Source: Kitasatospora cheerisanensis KCTC 2395 (GTDB taxonomy: Bacteria; Actinomycetota; Actinomycetes; Streptomycetales; Streptomycetaceae). From it: DNA of 64,000 nt. The position numbers and the translations under genes were made by a program. Positions 57,609-64,000 of this stretch are shown here, one piece after another. Position 1 is the stretch's first letter. Each line of letters starts with the position of its first letter. The stretch spans positions 6,441,844 to 6,505,843 of the forward strand of contig NZ_KK853997.1 of assembly GCF_000696185.1 (NCBI RefSeq), in the 5' to 3' direction. Under the pieces are notes generated by a model. The model saw nothing but the letters and a program-made list of their open reading frames with translations. It made no database searches and was not told the origin of the DNA.

Positions 57609-59606
57609 GTGTTCAACCTCCCCCAGGCGCTCAAGCGCCTCGTGATCGGCCGCGCCATGCGCAGCGAGGAACTCGGCGAGACGCTGCTCCCGAAACGGCT
57701 CGCGCTGCCGATCTTCGCCTCCGACCCGCTCTCCTCGGTGGCCTACGCGACCGGCGAGATCCTGCTCGTCCTCACCGTCGGCGGCACCGCCTTCCTGTAC
57801 CTCACCCCGTGGGTCGCCGCCGGCGTGATCGGGCTGATGGCCGTCGTGGTGATGTCCTACCGGCAGGTGGTGCACGCCTACCCGAGCGGCGGCGGCTCGT
57901 ACGAGGTGGTGTCCCGCAACCTCGGCGCCAACTCCGGCCTGGTGGTGGCCGCTTCGCTGCTGGTCGACTACGTGATGACGGTCGCCGTCTCGGTGGCCTC
58001 CGGCGTCGACAACATCATCTCCGCGTTCGGCTCACTCGCCGAGCACCGGGTGGCGCTCGCCGTCGGCTTCGTCGCGCTGCTCACCGCGATGAACCTGCGC
58101 GGTGTCCGGGAATCCGGTCGGGCCTTCGCCGCGCCCACCTACCTGTTCATCGGCGGCATCCTGCTGATGGTGGTCACCGGCCTGGTCCGGCTCGCCTTCG
58201 GCGACAACCCGCAGGCCCCCACCGCCGCCCTCGGCGTCGCCGCGCTCGACGGCAAGGACTCCCTGCAGGGCCTCGGGCTGCTGATGCTCGGCCTGCGCGC
58301 CTTCGCCTCCGGCTGCACCGCGCTCACCGGCGTCGAGGCGATATCGAACGGCGTGCCCGCGTTCCGCGCCCCGAAGTCCCGCAACGCCGCCGCGACCATG
58401 GCCGTGATGGGCATCGTCGCCGTGGTGATGTTCGCCGGCGTCACGCTGCTCGCGCTCACCTCGCACGTCCACTACGTCGAGGACGCCTGCCGGCTCACCG
58501 GCCTGGCCGGCGACTGCCACTCGTACACCCAGCAGACCGTGATCGCGCAGCTCGCCGCGACCGTCTTCGGCGGCTCCGACACGATCCTCTTCTACTTCAT
58601 CCAGGCCGTCACCGCGCTGGTGCTGATCCTCGCCGCGAACACCGCCTTCAACGGCTTCCCGCTGCTCGCCTCGATCCTCGCCCAGCACCGCTACCTGCCC
58701 CGGCAGATGCACACCCGCGGCGACCGGCTGGCCTTCTCCAACGGCATCATCGCGCTCGCCGTGGTGGCCGGCGGCCTGCTCTGGTTCTACCAGGCGGACG
58801 TCACCAGCCTGATCCACCTGTACATCCTCGGCGTGTTCACCTCCTTCACGCTGTCCCAGATCGGCATGGTCCGGCACTGGAACCGGGCGCTGGCCACCGA
58901 GACCGACGCCGCGGTGCGGGCCTCCGCCCGGCGCTCCCGGCTGATCAACGGACTGGGCGCCGTCACCACCGCGCTGGTGCTGGTCATCGTGCTGATCACC
59001 AAGTTCACCCAGGGCGCCTGGCTGGCCGTGGTCGCCGCCCTGCTGCTCTGGCTCACCATGCGGGGCATCCGCCGCCACTACGACACCGTCGCCGCCGAAC
59101 TCGCCGTCGAGGACGTCGCCGCGGAGAGCTCGCGCCCGCGCCGGGTCCACGCCGTGGTGCTGGTCTCCAAGCTGCACAAGCCCACCCTGCGGGCCCTCGG
59201 CTACGCGGAGGCGTTCCGGCCCGACACCGTCGAGGCGGTGACCGTGGACGTCGAGCCCGAGGCGACGGCGGAACTGCGCGCCGCGTGGGAGGGCAGCGGG
59301 CTGGACGTGCCGCTGCGGGTCCTGGCGTCGCCGTTCCGGGAGATCACCAAGCCGGTCGTCGCGCACGTGCGGGAACTCAAGGCGGACCGGCCCGGGGACG
59401 CGGTCGCGGTGTTCATCCCCGAGTACGTGGTCGGGCGCTGGTGGGAGAACCTGCTGCACAACCAGTCGGCGCTGTGGCTGAAGAGCCGGCTGCTGTTCAC
59501 GCCCGGCGTGATGGTGATCTCGGTGCCGTGGCAGCTGACCTCGGCGAACCGGGCGGACCGGCCCGCGAGGCGGGCGCCGGGGGCGGTGCGGCGCGGCGAG
59601 CCGTGA
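57609..59606 (+). CDS. APC superfamily transporter, KimA-like potassium transporter
   Basis: The product has 665 residues from the GTG at 57609. Twelve transmembrane helices (about 45-475) start with ALPIFASDPLSSVAYATGEI and contain SGGGSYEVVSRNLGANSG. A C-terminal cytoplasmic domain of about 170 residues (from about 490) has HAVVLVSKLHKPTLRALGYA, DTVEAVTVDVEP and VFIPEYVVGRWWENLLHNQS. This layout matches KimA/YdaO-type potassium importers, which in Bacillus respond to cyclic di-AMP. No ydaO-type riboswitch is seen upstream; a TTAACG palindrome is present instead. Some annotations call this group generic amino acid permease. Confidence 0.88.
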   Translation: MFNLPQALKRLVIGRAMRSEELGETLLPKRLALPIFASDPLSSVAYATGEILLVLTVGGTAFLYLTPWVAAGVIGLMAVVVMSYRQVVHAYPSGGGSYEVVSRNLGANSGLVVAASLLVDYVMTVAVSVASGVDNIISAFGSLAEHRVALAVGFVALLTAMNLRGVRESGRAFAAPTYLFIGGILLMVVTGLVRLAFGDNPQAPTAALGVAALDGKDSLQGLGLLMLGLRAFASGCTALTGVEAISNGVPAFRAPKSRNAAATMAVMGIVAVVMFAGVTLLALTSHVHYVEDACRLTGLAGDCHSYTQQTVIAQLAATVFGGSDTILFYFIQAVTALVLILAANTAFNGFPLLASILAQHRYLPRQMHTRGDRLAFSNGIIALAVVAGGLLWFYQADVTSLIHLYILGVFTSFTLSQIGMVRHWNRALATETDAAVRASARRSRLINGLGAVTTALVLVIVLITKFTQGAWLAVVAALLLWLTMRGIRRHYDTVAAELAVEDVAAESSRPRRVHAVVLVSKLHKPTLRALGYAEAFRPDTVEAVTVDVEPEATAELRAAWEGSGLDVPLRVLASPFREITKPVVAHVRELKADRPGDAVAVFIPEYVVGRWWENLLHNQSALWLKSRLLFTPGVMVISVPWQLTSANRADRPARRAPGAVRRGEP

Positions 59607-59709
59607 CCGGGGCCGGTCCGCCCGGTTCGCGCCTGCTCGTTATGTCACGTTTTCCTCCTTTAGGCTTTCCGTTCACCGTTGGGAAATCCGGGACGAGGAC
59701 CGTAGCGCT

Positions 59710-62700
59710 GTGATCACCGATTCCGACTCCGCGTTGTTCCGCGCCCGACCTGCGTCTTCGCCGCGGACGCTGGTGGATGTGCTGGCGGCCACGGCGGCCG
59801 CGTTCCCGCAGGAGCCCGCGCTGGACGACGGACGGGAGACGCTGACGTACGCGGCACTGCTGGCGGCCGTGGAGCGGGTGCGGCGGCAGCTCGGCAAGGC
59901 CGGGGTGGGGCTGGGGGACCGGGTCGGGGTGCGGGTGCCGTCGGGCGGGAACGAGCTGTACGTGGCGATCCTGGGGGTGCTCGCGGCGGGGGCGGCGTAC
60001 GTGCCGGTGGACTTCGAGGACCCGGACGAGCGGGCCGAGCTGGTGTTCGGCGAGGCGGACGTCAACGCGGTGATCGGGGCGGAGCTGCGGCTGGAGAAGG
60101 TGAAGCCGTCCGGGCACGAGGCGGAGCGGCCCGGGCCGGAGCACGACGCGTGGATCATCTTCACCTCCGGCTCGACGGGCAGGCCGAAGGGCGTCGCCGT
60201 GACGCACCGCAGCGCGGCGGCGTTCGTGGACGCCGAGGCGGCGATGTTCCTGCCGGACGAGCCGATCGGGCCCGGGGACCGGGTGATGGCGGGCCTGTCG
60301 GTGGCGTTCGACGCGTCCTGCGAGGAGATGTGGCTGGCGTGGCGGCACGGCGCCTGCCTGGTGCCGGTGCCGCGGGCGCAGGTGCGCAGCGGCGCCGACC
60401 TGGGCCCGTGGCTGGCCGAGCAGGAGATCACCGTGATCTCCACGGTGCCGACGCTGGCGGCGCTGTGGCCGGCCGAGGCGCTGAACGAGGTCCGGCTGCT
60501 GATCTTCGGCGGTGAGGCGTGCCCGCCGGAGCTGGCGGAGCGGCTGGTCACCGAGGGCCGCGAGGTGTGGAACACGTACGGCCCGACCGAGGCGACGGTG
60601 GTGGCGTGCGGCGCGCTGCTGACCGGGGAGGCGCCGATCCGGATCGGCCTGCCGCTGGACGGCTGGGAGCTGGCCGTGGTCGACGAGGCCGGCCTGCCGG
60701 TGCCGATGGGCGGCAGCGGGCAGCTGGTGATCGGCGGCGTCGGCCTGGCCCGCTACCTGGACCCGGTGAAGGACGCCGAGAAGTACGCACCGCTGGAGTC
60801 GCTGGGCTGGGAGCGGGCGTACCGCAGCGGCGACCTGGTGCGGGCCGAGCCCGAGGGGCTGGTGTTCCTGGGCCGGGCCGACGAGCAGATCAAGCTCGGC
60901 GGCCGGCGGATCGAGCTCGGCGAGGTGGACGCGGCGCTGCAGGCGCTGCCCGCCGTGTCGGGCGCGGCGGCGGCGGTGCGGACGGCGCGCGGCGGCAACC
61001 AGCTGCTGGTCGGCTACCTGGTGGCGCAGGACGGCTTCGACCGCGAGGCCGCGGTGGCCCGGCTGCGGGCCGAGCTGCCGGCCGCGCTGGTGCCGCTGCT
61101 GGCGACCGTCGAGCAGCTGCCGACCCGGACGTCCGGCAAGGTCGACCGGGACGCGCTGCCGTGGCCGCTGCCCGACCTGGAGACCTCCGGCCCCGCCGAG
61201 CAGCTGTACGGCACCGAGGCGTGGCTGGCCGAGCAGTGGGCGGAGATCCTCGGCACCCCGGTGCGCGGCGCCGGGGACGACTTCTTCGCGATCGGCGGCG
61301 GCTCGCTGGCCGCCGCCCGGCTCACCACGCTGCTGCGCGGCCGCTACCCGGCCGTCTCGGTCCTCGACATCTACCAGCAGCCGACGCTGCGCAAGCTGGC
61401 CCGGCTGCTGGAGCGCTCCGCGCAGTCCGGGGGCCGGGCGCGCACCGTCGAGCCGGTGCCGCGCCGCGCCCAGGCCCTGCAACTGCTGCTGATGCTGCCG
61501 CTGGCCACCCTGACCGGCCTGAAGTGGTCGCTGGCGCTGGCCGTGCTCGGCACCGTGCTGAACCTGCTCGGCGACTACCCGTGGGCGCCGACCGCGCCGT
61601 GGTGGCTGCTGGCCGCCGGCGCGGCGCTGCTGTACTCGGCGCCCGGCCGGCTGGCGATCGCCGCCGGCGGCGCCCGCCTGCTGCTGCGCGGCGTCGGCCC
61701 CGGCAGGTACCCGCGCGGCGGCGGCGTGCACCTGCGGCTGTGGGCGGCCGAGCGGCTGGCGGAGGCGTCGGGCGCGGTGCAGCTCTCCGGTTCCTGGCTG
61801 GTCAGGTACGCGCGGGCGCTGGGCTGCCGGGTCGCGCCGGACGTCGACCTGCACGCGCTGCCGCCGGTGACGGGCCTGCTGCGGCTCGGCAAGGGCTGCG
61901 CGATCGAGAACGAGGTCGACCTGTCCGGCTACTGGCTGGACGGCGACCGGCTGGAGATCGGCGCGCTGCGGGTCGGCGCGGGCGCGGTGGTCGGCACCCG
62001 CTCGACGCTGCTGCCCGGCGCGAAGATCGGCAAGCGCGCCGAGGTGGCGCCCGGCTCCGTCGTCACCGGGCACGTCCCGACCGGCCAGCGCTGGGCCGGC
62101 GCGCCCGCCGTGAAGACCGGCAAGGCCGAGCGGGGCTGGCCCGAGCAGCGCCCGCCGCGGACCCTCCGCTGGGCGGCCGTGTACGGCGCGACCGGCTTCG
62201 TGCTGTCCGCGCTGCCGCTACTCTCCGCGCTGCCCGCCCTGCTGATCGCCGGGCTGTTCGTGCACCCCGGCGACGGCCTGGCGGAGGCGCTGCGGGGCGC
62301 CCTGATCGCGCTGGTCCCCGCCACGCTCGCCTACGGGCTGGCGTACGCCGCGAAGGTGCTGATCGGCGTCCGGCTGCTGTCGCGCGGCCTGCGCACCGGC
62401 CACCACCCGCTGCACGGCCGGATCGGCTGGCAGGCGTGGACGGTCAGCCAGCTGATGGACCTGGCCCGGGAGACGCTGTTCCCGCTGTACGCCGGGCTGA
62501 TCACCCCGGTGTGGCTGCGGCTGCTCGGCATGCGGGTCGGCCGGGGCGCCGAGGTGTCGACCGTGCTGGCGCTGCCCAGCCTGACCACGGTCGGCGACGG
62601 GGCGTTCCTCGCCGACGACACCCTGATCGCCCCGTACGAGCTGGGCGGCGGCTGGGTGCGGATCGGGCGGGCCGAGATCGGGGAGCGGGCGTTCCTCGGC

Positions 62701-63549
62701 AACTCCGGCATGACGGCGCCCGGGCGGGCGGTGCCGGACCGGGGGCTGGTCGGGGTGCTGTCGGCGACGCCGAAGAAGGCCAAGCGCGGCAGCTCCTACC
62801 TGGGCATGCCGCCGGTCAAGCTGCCCCGGGCCGCCGACACCGCCGACCTGGCGCTCACCTACGAGCCGCCGGCCCGGCTGCGCTGGGCGCGCGGCCTGAC
62901 CGAGCTCGGCCGGATCGTCCCGGTGCTGGCCTCCGCCGCGCTGGCCGTGCTGACCGCCGCCGCGCTGTGCGCCCTCGGGCAGCCGCTGCTGTCGGGGCTG
63001 GTGCTGCTGGCCGCCGGCCTGGTCGCGTGCGCGGTCTCGGCGGCCGCGAAGTGGCTGCTGGTGGGCCGGTTCCGGGCGGTCGAGCACCCGCTGTGGTCCG
63101 GGTTCGTGTGGCGCAACGAGCTGGCCGACACCTTCACCGAGGTGCTGGCCGTGCCGTGGCTGGTCGGCCGCGCCTCCGGCACGCCGGTGATGACGCTGTG
63201 GCTGCGGTCGATCGGCGCGCGGATCGGGCGCGGCGTGTGGTGCGAGAGCTACTGGCTGCCCGAGGCCGACCTGGTGACCCTCGGCGACGGGGTGAGCGTC
63301 AACCGGGGCTGCGTGCTGCAGACGCACCTCTTCCACGACCGGATCATGAGGCTGGATACTGTGGAGCTCCGCGCGGGATCCACCCTGGGCCCGGGCGGGA
63401 TCGTGCTCCCCGGCAGCACCGTCGGCGAGCGCACCACCCTCGGCCCCGCCTCCCTGGTGATGCGCGCCGAGACGGTGCCCGCCGACACCCGCTGGCTCGG
63501 CAACCCGATCGAGGCCTGGCACCTGGGCGAGGAGGAACCGCAGCGGTGA
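59710..63549 (+). CDS. pls: Pls/PosA-family membrane nonribosomal peptide synthetase (poly-amino-acid synthetase)
   Basis: The product has 1279 residues from the GTG at 59710. Order: adenylation domain (about 10-490) with IIFTSGSTGRPKGV (149-162), AFDASCEEMW (199-208), NTYGPTEAT (288-296), YRSGDLV and SGKVDR; carrier domain (about 500-570) with FFAIGGGSL and modified Ser532; then three tandem C-terminal domains divided by six transmembrane helices (about 591-620, 630-660, 822-850, 862-890, 1068-1090, 1094-1117), containing hexapeptide-like strands (GALRVGAGAVVGTRSTLLPG). This is the layout of epsilon-poly-L-lysine synthetase, which makes a homopolymer through side-chain amide bonds at the membrane. 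No condensation or thioesterase domain is present. Pocket residues suggest lysine. The M1 peptidase gene overlaps its stop. Confidence 0.95.
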   Translation: MITDSDSALFRARPASSPRTLVDVLAATAAAFPQEPALDDGRETLTYAALLAAVERVRRQLGKAGVGLGDRVGVRVPSGGNELYVAILGVLAAGAAYVPVDFEDPDERAELVFGEADVNAVIGAELRLEKVKPSGHEAERPGPEHDAWIIFTSGSTGRPKGVAVTHRSAAAFVDAEAAMFLPDEPIGPGDRVMAGLSVAFDASCEEMWLAWRHGACLVPVPRAQVRSGADLGPWLAEQEITVISTVPTLAALWPAEALNEVRLLIFGGEACPPELAERLVTEGREVWNTYGPTEATVVACGALLTGEAPIRIGLPLDGWELAVVDEAGLPVPMGGSGQLVIGGVGLARYLDPVKDAEKYAPLESLGWERAYRSGDLVRAEPEGLVFLGRADEQIKLGGRRIELGEVDAALQALPAVSGAAAAVRTARGGNQLLVGYLVAQDGFDREAAVARLRAELPAALVPLLATVEQLPTRTSGKVDRDALPWPLPDLETSGPAEQLYGTEAWLAEQWAEILGTPVRGAGDDFFAIGGGSLAAARLTTLLRGRYPAVSVLDIYQQPTLRKLARLLERSAQSGGRARTVEPVPRRAQALQLLLMLPLATLTGLKWSLALAVLGTVLNLLGDYPWAPTAPWWLLAAGAALLYSAPGRLAIAAGGARLLLRGVGPGRYPRGGGVHLRLWAAERLAEASGAVQLSGSWLVRYARALGCRVAPDVDLHALPPVTGLLRLGKGCAIENEVDLSGYWLDGDRLEIGALRVGAGAVVGTRSTLLPGAKIGKRAEVAPGSVVTGHVPTGQRWAGAPAVKTGKAERGWPEQRPPRTLRWAAVYGATGFVLSALPLLSALPALLIAGLFVHPGDGLAEALRGALIALVPATLAYGLAYAAKVLIGVRLLSRGLRTGHHPLHGRIGWQAWTVSQLMDLARETLFPLYAGLITPVWLRLLGMRVGRGAEVSTVLALPSLTTVGDGAFLADDTLIAPYELGGGWVRIGRAEIGERAFLGNSGMTAPGRAVPDRGLVGVLSATPKKAKRGSSYLGMPPVKLPRAADTADLALTYEPPARLRWARGLTELGRIVPVLASAALAVLTAAALCALGQPLLSGLVLLAAGLVACAVSAAAKWLLVGRFRAVEHPLWSGFVWRNELADTFTEVLAVPWLVGRASGTPVMTLWLRSIGARIGRGVWCESYWLPEADLVTLGDGVSVNRGCVLQTHLFHDRIMRLDTVELRAGSTLGPGGIVLPGSTVGERTTLGPASLVMRAETVPADTRWLGNPIEAWHLGEEEPQR

Positions 63550-64000
63550 GCGCCGACCCGTACTTCCCCCGCAACGGCGACCCGCGCTACCACGCCCACC
63601 GCTACGAACTGGCCCTCGACTACCGGCCCGGCCCAAACCGGCTCGCCGCCTCGGCCCGGATCGCCGCGATAGCGGGCCCGGAGCCGCTGCGCGAGTTCAC
63701 CCTCGACCTGGCCGCGTTCCGGATCGGCAAGGTGCTGGTCGACGGGAAGGCCGCGCACTACGCGCACCGGGACGGCAAGCTGCGGGTCAAGCCCGCCAAG
63801 GCCCTCGCCGCGGGCGCCGTCTTCACCTGCGAGGTGCACTGGTCCGGCAACCCGCGCCCGGTCCGCAGCCCGTGGGGCGGGCTCGGCTTCGAGGAGATCG
63901 AGGACGGCGCCCTGGTCGCCTCCCAGCCGATCGGCGCGCCGTCCTGGTTCCCGTGCAACGACCGGCCCGCCGACAAGGCCGCCTACCAGCTGACCGTCAC
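63546..64000 (+). CDS. M1 family metallopeptidase, N-terminal part (runs off the window)
   Basis: Starts with the GTG at 63546, overlapping the synthetase stop by four bases (GTGA), so translation is coupled. The about 151 residues present match the N-terminal beta-domain of M1 aminopeptidases: FPRNGDPRYHAHRYELALDY, SARIAAIAGPEPLREFTLDL, and GALVASQPIGAPSWFPCNDR, which precedes the HExxH region in this family. The zinc site itself is beyond the window. Zinc aminopeptidases accompany or degrade epsilon-poly-lysine in producing Streptomyces, so this one probably trims the polymer or protects the producer. That role is inference from gene coupling. Confidence 0.92.
   Translation, partial: MSADPYFPRNGDPRYHAHRYELALDYRPGPNRLAASARIAAIAGPEPLREFTLDLAAFRIGKVLVDGKAAHYAHRDGKLRVKPAKALAAGAVFTCEVHWSGNPRPVRSPWGGLGFEEIEDGALVASQPIGAPSWFPCNDRPADKAAYQLTV

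Noticed and set aside
1..64000. CRISPR arrays, tRNA/rRNA genes, insertion sequences, prophage or integrase sites
   Set aside because: I looked for regular spaced repeats, tRNA-like cloverleafs, transposase motifs and att-like repeats next to integrases and found none; the short tandem repeats present are slippage-type.

Overview
This 64 kb window is chromosomal DNA of a high-GC actinomycete, most likely Streptomyces or the closely related Kitasatospora. The signs are very high GC with strong third-position bias, GTG starts, four-base GTGA/ATGA gene overlaps, and typical families (DUF397, LAL-type LuxR regulators, CGNR zinc finger, DUF5997, choice-of-anchor A, secreted M4 protease). I see no tRNA, rRNA, CRISPR array, transposase or phage gene.

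Layout. 1-2.2 kb: the end of an NRPS-type cassette on the minus strand (free-standing adenylation enzyme, free carrier protein, start of an FAD amine oxidase) that continues off the left edge. 3-9.6 kb: DUF397 protein, secreted M4 protease divergent from a large LuxR-type ATPase regulator, and an alpha/beta hydrolase. 9.7-15 kb: membrane proteins, Nudix and GNAT enzymes, and a TetR/hydrolase divergent pair around a 35-bp palindrome. 15.3-20 kb: amine or amino-acid catabolic block (APC permease, amidohydrolase, FAD oxidase). 20-28.2 kb: secreted adenosine-deaminase-like enzyme, phosphoglucomutase, and the galactose genes galT, galK and a DeoR regulator, with a shared repeat pattern that looks like the regulator's operator. 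28.2-38.8 kb: an envelope/signalling region with a membrane-anchored LPMO, a degenerate PAS sensor kinase, a peptidoglycan-binding protein, a choice-of-anchor A surface protein and two two-component systems. 38.9-42.8 kb: a mannosyltransferase-like GT4, a frame-broken GT87 gene and an AraC regulator. 43-50 kb: secreted intradiol dioxygenase with a chitin/cellulose-binding module, cutA, a serpin, a signal-peptidase-like protein and small enzymes. 50-57 kb: CGNR regulator divergent from a ureohydrolase, and an NlpC/P60 wall hydrolase divergent from a BlaI/M56 pair. 57.6-64 kb: a KimA-like APC transporter, then the most notable locus, a Pls/PosA-family synthetase (the epsilon-poly-L-lysine synthetase family) overlapping by four bases an M1 metallopeptidase that runs off the right edge.

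How the parts work together. The Pls/M1 pair is best read as a cationic homo-poly-amino-acid locus: the synthetase makes the polymer at the membrane and the aminopeptidase probably trims or degrades it. The adenylation pocket, read by hand, resembles lysine-activating domains. Several other groups look like biomass- or wall-active secretion systems with their own sensors.

Caution. Five genes are interrupted by at least seven single-base frame changes, all in pure G/C runs. This looks more like residual sequencing indels than biological decay, so those products are described as reconstructed across the break.
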